From CAZTTG01 sp964615935 (GTDB lineage: Bacteria; Planctomycetota; UBA1135; GCA-002686595): 31,607 nt of DNA. The stretch spans positions 1 to 31,607 of the forward strand of contig CAZTTG010000075.1 in assembly GCA_964615935.1 (NCBI GenBank). The letters are read 5' to 3'. The notes below the pieces were generated by a model that was not told where the DNA came from, did not search any database, and was given only the letters and a program-made list of their open reading frames with translations. The position numbers were made by a program, and so were the translations under genes. Below, piece by piece: positions 24,488 through 31,607 of this stretch; position 1 is the first letter of the stretch, and each line of letters begins with the position of its first letter.

Positions 24488-26725
24488 TCAGCGGGCGCGG
24501 GCGGGCAGGCGGAAGCGCGCTTCCACGTCGAAGGTGCCTCCCCGGCCCCTCAGGACCGCTCGGATCCGGCCGGCGACCTCGTCCTCGGTGCAGGTGTCCA
24601 GGAACAGCCGCGCCAGGGGAACCTCGGCGCCCTCCCCGGGAAAGTCCCTCTCGCCGAGGTCCTCCAGCCGGACGCGCAGCAGGGAGAGGTCCGCCTCGCT
24701 CCCCGCCAGCTCCTCCAGGGACCGCGCTTCGGCGCTCCAGGCGGCGTACAGGTCGAAGGGGCGCGTGCGCGTGCGTTCCAGGAGGAAGGCGCGGCGGGAG
24801 GGGAGGGAGTCGTCGGTGCGCACGGTCAGGCGGACGTCGTGAATCCGGCGATGGCGGGCGCCCTCGGGCAGGGTGCTGAGCTCCAGCGCGTCCAGGCGGA
24901 GGGGGCAGTCGAAGGAGACCTCGAGGTCGAAGACCTGCTCGGAGGCGCTCTCGTCCGCGGGAAAGTAGACGATCGCCGCGCGGACGAGGCCCGAGAGGCG
25001 CCCTCCCTCGACCGAGAGGACCTCGATCGAGCTGGCGGAGAGGTTCTCGGGGCCCAGGTCCAGCCCGGGGAAGGGCTCGGCGCCGGGGAGGAGGGAGAGC
25101 CGGCTCGGCTCGCCCTGGAAGCCGGACAGGTCGCCGGGGCCGGCGATCTCCGCCTCCCAGTGCGCCGCCAGGCGCCAGCCCGACTCGCTCTCGCGCCGCA
25201 GGTCGAAGGAGCAGGGCACCGCCTGGCCGGCCCTCAGCCGCGGCAGGTCGGCGGGATCCAGGGGGCGGAACCGCAGGGAGAGGTCGTCGGCTCGCTCGCG
25301 GGCCGCCTCGCCCGGCGGCGCGGCCAGCTCGTCCCAGCCCGCGGCCGAGTCCTCCCCGCGCCGCGACCAGGAGAGCTCGGCCCGCCCGGCCCCGCCGGCC
25401 GGATCGCGACGGGCCCAGCGCAGCTCGACCGAGCCGGTGCCCTCGACCTGGCGCACCAGGGTCATGCTGAGTCCGGGCGCGAAGGTGATCACCGCCAGGC
25501 ACACGAGCAGGAGGCCGATGAAGGGCAGGGAGGCGCGGTACAGGCTCACCACCGGCTTGCCGAAGCGCAGGCTGGAGATGAACAGGTTGATGCCCACCGG
25601 CGGAGTGGAGTAGCCGATCTCCAGGTTGGTGAGGAGGATCACCCCCAGGTGCACCGGATCGATGCCGAAGCGCAGGGCGATGGGCAGGACCAGCGGGATC
25701 ACCACCAGGATGGCGCTGTAGATGTCCATCAGGCAGCCGATCACCAGCAGGAAGCCGTTCAGCGCCAGGAGGAAGGCCACCTTGCTGGTCAGGCGCTCCT
25801 CCATCGAGGCCAGGATCGCGGCGGGCACCTCCTGATCCGTGAGGAAGTTGGTCATGGCCAGCGCGGCCATGATGATCACCAGGATGCCGCCCACCAGGAC
25901 CATGCTGCGGGTGGTGACCCTCAGGAAGTCGGCCAGGGTGAGGTCGCGGTGCGCGAAGAGCTCGACCAGGCTGACGTAGAGCGCCACGACCGCCGCCACC
26001 TGGGCGATGGTCAGCCAGCCGCCGAAGAAGCCCCAGAAGATGATCACCGGGATGGGCAGCTCCCAGACGGCGGCCACCAGGGACCGGGCCAGCCGGCGCG
26101 GCTCGAAGGGGATGCGCTCGCGGGTGGAATGCCGCTGGCCCGTCCACGAGCCGTAGAGGGCCAGGACCGCCATCAGGAGCAGGCCCGGGACGATGCCCGC
26201 CAGGAAGAGCGCGCCCACCGGGACGGGGGCGATGTTGGAGGCGATCAGGGCGTAGACGATCAGCGGCAGGGAGGGGGGGAAGAGCAGGCCCAGGCTGCCG
26301 CCGGTGGTGACCAGGCCCAGGTTGAAGCGCTCGGGGTAGCGCTCCCGCGCGAGCAGCGGGAGCAGGAGCCCCCCCAGGGCGATGATGGTGACGCCGCTGG
26401 CGCCGGTGAAGGCGGTGAAGAGGGCGCAGGTGACGATGGCCACCAGGGCCGATCCCCCCGGCATCCAGCCCAGCGCGGCCCGCGAGAGCTCCACCAGCCG
26501 CTCGGGCGCCTTGCCGTGCGAGAGCACGAAGCCGGCGTGGGCGAAGAGCGGGATGGTCATGAAGACCGGGTTCTCGGTGATCTTGTCGAAGATCTCGACG
26601 AAGACCACCGCCGCGGGCAGCTGCACCTGGGCCTGACCGCCGAGGGTGACCCCCAGGATCACCAGGAAGAGCGGCAGGCCCAGGAGGGCCAGCAGCAGGA
26701 GCAGCAGGATCAGCGCCAGGGTCAC
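24488..26725 (-). CDS. dctM: TRAP transporter large permease DctM with a C-terminal extra domain
   Basis: 745 residues. Residues 1 to about 425 are a complete DctM: many membrane helices, the FTAFTGASGVTIIALG and GGSLGLLFPPSLPLIVYA re-entrant-type motifs, and IGYSTPPVGINLF near the end. DctM energises solute uptake with Na+ or H+. Residues about 426-745 are soluble, acidic and beta-rich with no recognised motif, an addition absent from ordinary DctM of about 430 residues. The reading frame is continuous, with no sign of a lost stop. GTG start with GGAGG six bases upstream; it overlaps the dctQ stop (GTGA). Last gene of the tatT-dctP-dctQ-dctM unit. Confidence 0.93.
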   Translation of the reverse strand: MTLALILLLLLLALLGLPLFLVILGVTLGGQAQVQLPAAVVFVEIFDKITENPVFMTIPLFAHAGFVLSHGKAPERLVELSRAALGWMPGGSALVAIVTCALFTAFTGASGVTIIALGGLLLPLLARERYPERFNLGLVTTGGSLGLLFPPSLPLIVYALIASNIAPVPVGALFLAGIVPGLLLMAVLALYGSWTGQRHSTRERIPFEPRRLARSLVAAVWELPIPVIIFWGFFGGWLTIAQVAAVVALYVSLVELFAHRDLTLADFLRVTTRSMVLVGGILVIIMAALAMTNFLTDQEVPAAILASMEERLTSKVAFLLALNGFLLVIGCLMDIYSAILVVIPLVLPIALRFGIDPVHLGVILLTNLEIGYSTPPVGINLFISSLRFGKPVVSLYRASLPFIGLLLVCLAVITFAPGLSMTLVRQVEGTGSVELRWARRDPAGGAGRAELSWSRRGEDSAAGWDELAAPPGEAARERADDLSLRFRPLDPADLPRLRAGQAVPCSFDLRRESESGWRLAAHWEAEIAGPGDLSGFQGEPSRLSLLPGAEPFPGLDLGPENLSASSIEVLSVEGGRLSGLVRAAIVYFPADESASEQVFDLEVSFDCPLRLDALELSTLPEGARHRRIHDVRLTVRTDDSLPSRRAFLLERTRTRPFDLYAAWSAEARSLEELAGSEADLSLLRVRLEDLGERDFPGEGAEVPLARLFLDTCTEDEVAGRIRAVLRGRGGTFDVEARFRLPARAR

Positions 26726-27468
26726 GCCGCGCCTCCCTCGCCGCCGGAGTCCTCCCCGCCGAACCCGCCCTCGATGGGGCCGAGCTCGCCCCGGCCCACC
26801 ACCTGCATCAGGAGCAGCAGGGTCCGCCAGACCATGATGGCCAGGGCCACGGGCAGGATGAGCCGCACCCACCACTCGCGGAACTCGAAGCCCGTCTCGC
26901 GGAAGGTGAAGTAGACCTCGGCCCGCTCCCGGGAATCGGCCACGTACTCGACCGAGACCCGCAGGAGGACCGCCAGGATCGCCAGGGCGGCCAGGCCCAC
27001 CGCGACCAGGGTGGCGCGGCGGGCGGGCGGCGGCAGGACCCGGCCCAGGGCCTCGATGGTGATGTGCTTGCGCTGGCGCGTGGCCAGGCTGGCCCCGATC
27101 AGCCCGATCCACAGGACCGATCCGCGTAGCAGGTGGTCGGCCGCGTCCCCCAGGAGGAGGCCGCCGCAAAGGAGGGCCCCGAGGCCTCCGATCAGGATCG
27201 CCTTCGAGCCCCACTCGAAGGCCGCGCCGCGGGTGCCCGCGCGGGGAAGGCGCCGCAGGATCGCGGCCCCTCCCCCGAGGACGAGCGCGGCGCTGGGCCA
27301 GATCATCCACGCCCGCAGCCGGGCGGCGGCCTCGACCCCGGCGTTCTGCTGGACGACCCGCGCCAGGATCCCCGCCATCAGGGCGAGCAGGAGCAGGCAC
27401 AGCGCGGCGGCCTCGGCCCCTGCCAGCCAGCCGTCCAGCCGCGCCAGGCGCCGGGTGATCCCCTTCAC
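26722..27468 (-). CDS. dctQ: TRAP transporter small permease DctQ
   Basis: 248 residues, longer than the usual 160-190. Several hydrophobic segments are seen (about 20-40, 50-65, 85-105, 145-165, 205-230). The family motif appears as TRQRKHITIEALGRVLPP, following WIGLIGASLATR. There is a long N-terminal part with one or two more helices than a minimal DctQ. It pairs with DctM in the inner membrane. The GTG start overlaps the dctP stop (GTGA), and its own stop overlaps the dctM start, so the three are translationally coupled. The larger frame upstream is a shadow of dctP. Confidence 0.9.
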   Translation of the reverse strand: MKGITRRLARLDGWLAGAEAAALCLLLLALMAGILARVVQQNAGVEAAARLRAWMIWPSAALVLGGGAAILRRLPRAGTRGAAFEWGSKAILIGGLGALLCGGLLLGDAADHLLRGSVLWIGLIGASLATRQRKHITIEALGRVLPPPARRATLVAVGLAALAILAVLLRVSVEYVADSRERAEVYFTFRETGFEFREWWVRLILPVALAIMVWRTLLLLMQVVGRGELGPIEGGFGGEDSGGEGGAA

Positions 27469-28526
27469 CGGTCCGTCCGGCCTCCCCCGGCGGCCTCGGC
27501 CTCCTCCTCGTCCAGCGCCTCGCGAGCCTCCGCCAGGAGCTTCTCGAAGCGCTCCAGGAGGTCCTCGTCGTAGAGCCGGCCGACCATGGCCCGGGCGATC
27601 CGCCGGCGCACGCGCTCCAGCTCCTGGCGCTGGGCCTCGGTGGCCTGGTGGAAGGTGAGCCCCTTGTCCTGCAGGACCCGCTCCGACTCCCGGTTGTCCT
27701 CGCGGATCTCCCGCACCAGGCGCTCGAAGTGCCGCTCGGAGAGCTCCAGCAGGGTCTCCTGGTCCTTCTCGTCGAGCTTCCCGAAGGTCCTCGCCTCCAG
27801 CACCAGGGCGGCCTCGATGTTGAAGACCGGGTAGTGGAGGACGTGCTGCAGGTGGGGGAACCACTGCAGGGCGATGGCGGCCAGGGGGGAGACGTAGACC
27901 GTGTCCACCAGGCCGGTCTGGATCGAGGTCAGCACGTCCGGCAGGGTCAGCGGCACTGCCTGCACCGCCAGCTCGTGCAGGGCGATCTCGTTCATGGGGT
28001 CGCCGCTGCGCAGCCACACCTTGGCCTGGCGCAGCTTCTCCAGGCCGGCGTAGGGGCGCTTGGAGAAGAGGTTGGCGAAGCCGCCCTCGGCCCATCCCAG
28101 GAGCACGAAGCCCTGGCCGCGGAAGCCCTCGCGGAGCTCGGGCAGGAGGCGCTCGAGGACGTAGTCGTACTCCTCGTACTCCTCGAAGTAGAAGGGCAGC
28201 TCCATGATGCGGGCGGCCGGCAGGATCTCGCCCATGCCGATGCCCGTCAGCCCCGCCGCCTGGAGCTGGCCGTAGCGGATCTTCTCCAGCACGGTCTTCT
28301 CCTCGCCGGCGATGCCGCCCGCGAAGAACTTGAAGCTCACCCGCCCGCGCGTCTTCAGGTAGAGCTCCTTGTTGAGCTTCTCGAAGACGTTCATCCAGGT
28401 GGACCCCTCGGGCGCCAGGGTGGCGCACTTGATGACCACCTTCTCGGCGGGGCCCTCGCCCGAGCGCTCCGTCGGCGGGAGGGCGCACAGGAGGAGGCCC
28501 AGGAGGGCGTGGGTGGCGGCGTGCAT
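27465..28526 (-). CDS. dctP: TRAP transporter solute-binding protein DctP
   Basis: 353 residues. A short signal peptide (LLGLLLCALPP) leads into the DctP-family opening IKCATLAPEGSTWMNVFEKLN. The family arch follows: FFAGGIAGEEKTVLEKIRYGQLQAAGLTGIGMGEI, and the substrate-site region AKVWLRSGDPMNE, whose Arg is the carboxylate-binding residue in many DctP proteins. Then LPDVLTSIQTGLVDTVYVSPLAAIALQW. The C-terminal helix is long, charged and Glu-rich. GGAGG seven bases upstream fixes the start. It lies 16 bases after tatT. The ligand is unknown; in TatT-associated systems hydrophobic ligands have been suggested instead of dicarboxylates. Confidence 0.95.
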   Translation of the reverse strand: MHAATHALLGLLLCALPPTERSGEGPAEKVVIKCATLAPEGSTWMNVFEKLNKELYLKTRGRVSFKFFAGGIAGEEKTVLEKIRYGQLQAAGLTGIGMGEILPAARIMELPFYFEEYEEYDYVLERLLPELREGFRGQGFVLLGWAEGGFANLFSKRPYAGLEKLRQAKVWLRSGDPMNEIALHELAVQAVPLTLPDVLTSIQTGLVDTVYVSPLAAIALQWFPHLQHVLHYPVFNIEAALVLEARTFGKLDEKDQETLLELSERHFERLVREIREDNRESERVLQDKGLTFHQATEAQRQELERVRRRIARAMVGRLYDEDLLERFEKLLAEAREALDEEEAEAAGGGRTDR

Positions 28527-28542
28527 GTCGAATCCTCCGGGC

Positions 28543-29424
28543 TCAGGGGCCCTCGACGAAGTAGTCGTCGGCCGCCAGCAGGAGCTCCTCGGCCCGCTGC
28601 CGGGCGACGGCGTCCAGCAGGGCCTCGCCCGGGAGCAGGCCCTCGGGCTCCTCCAGGACCCCGAAGAGGAGCTCGTCGAAGAGCTCCTGGTCCTGGGCCG
28701 GGACCGCGACGTAGCGGGCCTGCCACACCCGGGCCAGGAGGAAGCGGTCCTCGGAGAGGGCCCGGGAGCGCTCGATGCACTCGCGGGCCTTCTCCGGGTC
28801 TCCCCCCAGCTCGGTCCCCCGGCTCCCGTGGTAGCGGCCCTTGAACAGCCAGGCGCCCCCGTGAAAGAACCCCGGCTCGAGCTCGATCACCCGCTCCATG
28901 AAGGCCATCGCGTTGGGCAGGTCGGCGATGGCCCGGACGGAGTCCCGGCTCTGGTCGATCCAGCCCCCGTAGGCGACCCCGGTCCAGAAGAGCAGCTCGG
29001 CCTCCTCCGGCCCGTGCCCGGCCAGCCGGGCGCGGACCGCGTCGGCGCTCGACTCCAGGGCCGAGCGCAGCTCCTCGTCGCCCAGCGCGCGCAGGCCGTA
29101 GTCCAGGGCCCGGGCGTAGAGGCTCCGCGCGAAGTCCCCATCCTCGGCCTCGGCGAAGCCCAGGGCGAACTGCGCGTTGAGGCGACAGCCCAGCTCGAGC
29201 AGGCGGCGGTTTCGCGGGCTCGAGGCGATCACGCCATCGGTCATCTTGAGCAGGCTGGCGCCCGCCTCGCGTCCGTACCGGAAGGATGGCTCGTCCAGGT
29301 ACTGGACCTCCACCTCCTCCAGGAGGCCGGCCATGTTGTCGGCCAGGAGCTTCTGGGTGCTGCAGGCCGGGAGCAGCCCCAGCATCAGCAGGGCCAGCCA
29401 GGGGGGTGCGAGGCGATGGGCCAT
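28543..29424 (-). CDS. TatT-type TPR lipoprotein of a TRAP transporter
   Basis: 293 residues. Lipobox LPAC with Cys21, so a membrane-anchored lipoprotein facing the periplasm. The mature part is helical: an opening NMAGLLEEVEVQY, then ALGFAEAEDGDFARSLYARALDYGLRAL and AMAFMERVIELEPGFFHGGAWLFKGRYHG, which fit TPR-like units. This matches the TatT family (Treponema pallidum Tp0956), which forms a trimer and binds the partner DctP. The next gene is indeed a dctP, so the cluster is a TPR-protein-associated TRAP (TPAT) transporter. It starts ten bases after the stop of the secreted-protein gene upstream. The Shine-Dalgarno is weak. Confidence 0.88.
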   Translation of the reverse strand: MAHRLAPPWLALLMLGLLPACSTQKLLADNMAGLLEEVEVQYLDEPSFRYGREAGASLLKMTDGVIASSPRNRRLLELGCRLNAQFALGFAEAEDGDFARSLYARALDYGLRALGDEELRSALESSADAVRARLAGHGPEEAELLFWTGVAYGGWIDQSRDSVRAIADLPNAMAFMERVIELEPGFFHGGAWLFKGRYHGSRGTELGGDPEKARECIERSRALSEDRFLLARVWQARYVAVPAQDQELFDELLFGVLEEPEGLLPGEALLDAVARQRAEELLLAADDYFVEGP

Positions 29425-29434
29425 TCCGCGGGCG

Positions 29435-30505
29435 TCACGGACAGATCGTGAAGGAGAGCGCGTCGGTCAGGTTGGTGCCGCTGGCCGCCTGCGGGTCGCG
29501 GGCCCAGCACTGCACGAAGACCTGCTTGCCGGGCACCAGGTTGACGTCGCCGCCGCCCTGGATGGTGGCGTTGAAGTCCACGGTGTAGCTGCCCGAGCAG
29601 TCGGTGGGCGGGTAGTTGCCGCCGCTGTTCTGGGGCGCCATCCGCTTGACCGGCGGCTTGACGCACAGGAAGCCGTCCTGGAACGGCAGGGCGAAGGGCT
29701 CGTAGCCGTAGAAGAACAGGCCCGGCTTGCTGCTGAGCATCTCGTCGGCGGCGACGTCGAAGGGCGCCGGATCGCTGTAGCTGGCGGCGCCGGTCGCGGA
29801 GATGACCGGCAGACAGCCCTGAGAGCTCACCTTGGCGGTGCAGTAGACCTGGGGCGCCGGGCAGGTCCAGGTGGCGTACAGGTCCCCCTGGATGGTGATG
29901 TCGCCGGTGATCCCGCTGCCGGGGTCGGTGAACTGGAACTGCGAGGTCTGGCCCGGCGCGTCCAGGTCCACGTCGCCGCCGATCTCGGTCAGGGTGCCGT
30001 TGAATGGGCCGGGGGTTCCGATCTCGCCGGTCAGATCGGTCATCGAGGTCTGACCCACCAGGGGGATCACCGTCAAGGTTCCCGCCAGCACGGTGGAGGT
30101 CCAGGTGGTGTTGAAGTCGCCGTTCCCGTCGATGGTGAAGGGCGGTGAGGAGTAGCTGAGCACCAGCCCGTCGATCTGGATCTTGGCCAGGTCGGGGAAG
30201 CCCGGGATGGGGTTGGGAACCCGTCCCCGGAGGTCGGGGATGACCGGGCTGTTCCCGCCGCTGATCTGCCCCGTCGCCATGGGCTGGGCACCGGGCGCGG
30301 TGTCGATAGTGCAGGTGCCGGAGAGCTGGAAGTCGTTGTTGGGATCCCCGAGCAGGCTCCCGATGCTGGTGGTGCCCGACCACACCCAGTTGGAGCTGCC
30401 CTGATCGATGTCGAACACGAAGGCCTGCTGGGCGGAGGCTCCCGCGGCCAGCGCCACCAGCAGGGCGGGCGCCGACAGGAGGCTGGGGATCGCGAACTCT
30501 CTCAT
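29435..30505 (-). CDS. Secreted protein with Planctomycetota-type C-terminal domain
   Basis: 356 residues. The signal peptide is cleaved after ASAQ (about residue 26). Residues about 27-215 are Gly/Thr/Asp-rich beta-type sequence (FVFDIDQGSSNWVWSGTTSIG, QISGGNSPVIPDLRG, TLTEIGGDVDLDAPG); I do not recognise the fold. From Tyr221 (YCTAKVSSQGC) the shared tail begins: PGLFFYG, LPFQDGFLCVKPPVKR, NSGGNYPP, and LTDALSFTICP. This tail is also found on the propeller protein at 15944-17104. It is likely exported or surface-bound. It lies ten bases before tatT on the same strand and may be cotranscribed with the transporter, though a functional link is not shown. Confidence 0.8.
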   Translation of the reverse strand: MREFAIPSLLSAPALLVALAAGASAQQAFVFDIDQGSSNWVWSGTTSIGSLLGDPNNDFQLSGTCTIDTAPGAQPMATGQISGGNSPVIPDLRGRVPNPIPGFPDLAKIQIDGLVLSYSSPPFTIDGNGDFNTTWTSTVLAGTLTVIPLVGQTSMTDLTGEIGTPGPFNGTLTEIGGDVDLDAPGQTSQFQFTDPGSGITGDITIQGDLYATWTCPAPQVYCTAKVSSQGCLPVISATGAASYSDPAPFDVAADEMLSSKPGLFFYGYEPFALPFQDGFLCVKPPVKRMAPQNSGGNYPPTDCSGSYTVDFNATIQGGGDVNLVPGKQVFVQCWARDPQAASGTNLTDALSFTICP

Positions 30506-30750
30506 GTCAATCTCACGGCTAGGGGGGTCCAGGGATCGGCGGCCGATCGCTCCGAGGCTTGCACAGGGAGGGCGTCAGGCTAGCACAGGCGTTCCCCTTC
30601 GGGCGTCCCGAACCCGACCCAAACCGCGGGCTGCCGCACCGTCGGCGCGCCTCACCAACCCCGCGAAACCCGGCGGATCGGGTCGGCCGCGGTACGCTCT
30701 GCGCTATCCTGGGCGCCCCCCGCCCGCCCACCCTCCCTCGAACGAGCCCC

Positions 30751-31497
30751 ATGACGCGGACCTCTGCCTCGCTCTTGCCGTGGCTGCTCTCGTTGGCCTG
30801 TCTGGGCTCCTGCAAGGTCCCGTTGCACGCTCCCCTGAAGCGGGAGCCGTGGGCCCTGAGCCGGGCCGGGTCGACGGGCGCGATCGCGAGGCTCGGCCTG
30901 TGGACCGACTACGAGGTGGACAGCACGATCTCCTCGGCCAACACCAATCCTCCCTTCGAGGCGCGCCTGAACACGGCTCTGATGGGCAGGTTCGGCCTGG
31001 CCCTGGGAGTGGAGCACTTCCTGTGGGACGACGTCTCGGTGCTCGCGGGTGGCGACCTGCGCGTCTTCGACCCCCAGGACATCGGCAACGACGCGGTGCG
31101 CTTCGAGCGGATCAGCGAGATCGAGTGGTTCCTGGCCCTGCGCACCATCCTCCCCTGGCGCTGGTTGAAGGAGGGACGCCTGCGCAGCTTCGCCGAGGTC
31201 AAGCTGGCCTGGCTGCCGAACCTCGCCTTCGACTCGCAGATGTTCCCCAACACGCCGGACATCACGGTGGGCTTCGACTTCGAGGGCTCTCCCATCTGGA
31301 CCGCGGGCGTCTCCACGGGACTCCTGTACCAGCTCTCGGACCACTGGGTGGCCCAGCTCAGCGCGGTCTGGGAGGTCCCGCTCGGCAGCAGCCAGGACGA
31401 AACGGAGATCTCGTTGTTCGGGGGCACCGCCGACTTCCTGACCGAGATCGAGCCCGGCGGCCTGATCGTCCTGACGGGCCTGAGCTACTACTTCTGA
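30751..31497 (+). CDS. Putative outer-membrane beta-barrel protein
   Basis: 248 residues from ATG 30751; the longer open frame before it has no protein-like content. The N-terminus is a signal peptide, with LGSC possibly a lipobox (Cys21). The rest alternates short amphipathic strands and turns (AGSTGAIARLGLWTDY, FGLALGVEHFLWDDVSVLAGGDLRVF, SIWFLALRTI-like, AEVKLAWLPNLAF, ITVGFDFEGSPIWTAGVSTGLLYQL). It ends in TGLSYYF, with the terminal Phe typical of outer-membrane barrels recognised by the BAM machinery. A lipobox together with a barrel ending is unusual, and the Cys may be incidental. Function unknown. It is divergent from the secreted-protein gene by 245 bases. Confidence 0.72.
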   Translation: MTRTSASLLPWLLSLACLGSCKVPLHAPLKREPWALSRAGSTGAIARLGLWTDYEVDSTISSANTNPPFEARLNTALMGRFGLALGVEHFLWDDVSVLAGGDLRVFDPQDIGNDAVRFERISEIEWFLALRTILPWRWLKEGRLRSFAEVKLAWLPNLAFDSQMFPNTPDITVGFDFEGSPIWTAGVSTGLLYQLSDHWVAQLSAVWEVPLGSSQDETEISLFGGTADFLTEIEPGGLIVLTGLSYYF

Positions 31498-31547
31498 CGA
31501 GGCTTCGCCTCAGACCGACCGGGCGTGCCGGAGAATCCTCGTCGGCG

Positions 31548-31564
31548 CGCCTGCTCCGCAGGCG
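31548..31564. terminator. Hairpin downstream of the barrel gene
   Basis: CGCCTGC (31548-31554) pairs with GCAGGCG (31558-31564) around a three-base loop, about 50 bases past the stop. A smaller five-base stem (GAGGC/GCCTC) lies right after the stop at 31499-31511. Neither has a T tract, so termination is only possible. Confidence 0.3.
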
Positions 31565-31607
31565 GCGCCTCCGCCCGGGGATGGACGAGCCAGGGGGGCC
31601 GGGGCGG

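Noticed and set aside
30705..30710. TATCCT as a -10 box for the barrel gene
   Set aside because: No -35 match at suitable spacing.

Overview
The window is very GC-rich, gene-dense and bacterial. Several things point to a Gram-negative-type cell envelope. There is a KdsB enzyme for Kdo activation, four or more putative lipoproteins, and a protein with an outer-membrane barrel ending. Two secreted proteins share a C-terminal domain (YCTAK...GC, PF.GG.LCV.PP.R, ending LTDAL...P) that I know from large-genome Planctomycetota. Planctomycetota is therefore my best guess for the host. It is an inference from protein style, not from a marker-gene comparison.

Layout. 1-110: lysine-rich tail of a histone-like protein, followed by an HU gene (144-413) and a strong terminator. 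486-9143: metG (minus, TTG start), a membrane-anchored endonuclease/exonuclease/phosphatase protein (plus), then a minus-strand unit of small lipoprotein, kdsB and pyrG, preceded by a large GT-C-type membrane glycosyltransferase. 9514-13221: membrane-anchored double LysM protein (plus), an orphan NtrC-type sigma-54 activator (minus) and anmK (plus); two of these three touch peptidoglycan. 13469-15568: secreted HEAT-repeat protein carrying a degenerate receiver domain. 15646-15720: tRNA-Thr(CGT).

15684-21493 is the most unusual part. A 41-bp perfect copy of the 3' half of the tRNA-Thr gene recurs at 21453-21493, as if an element had integrated into the tRNA. The roughly 5.8-kb interval holds a minor-pilin-like operon (PilV-like, PilW-like, PilX-like), a secreted HEAT protein and a secreted beta-propeller-repeat protein. 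There is no integrase, pilus motor or secretin. The PilW-like gene carries an apparent one-base frameshift. A sigma-54-like -24/-12 element lies upstream of the pilin operon, and an NtrC-type activator is encoded elsewhere in the window.

21500-24329: a sulfatase/alkaline-phosphatase-superfamily lipoprotein gene, also split by an apparent one-base frameshift, behind a rubrerythrin-like ferritin-fold gene. 24488-29424: a complete TRAP transporter operon of the TatT-associated type, in order tatT, dctP, dctQ, dctM with overlapping reading frames. Its DctM has an extra C-terminal domain of about 320 residues. 29435-30505: a secreted protein with the shared C-terminal domain, directly upstream of tatT. 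30751-31497: a divergent outer-membrane-like protein.

The two frameshifts could be real decay or consensus errors; both look like one missing base in a short G/C run.
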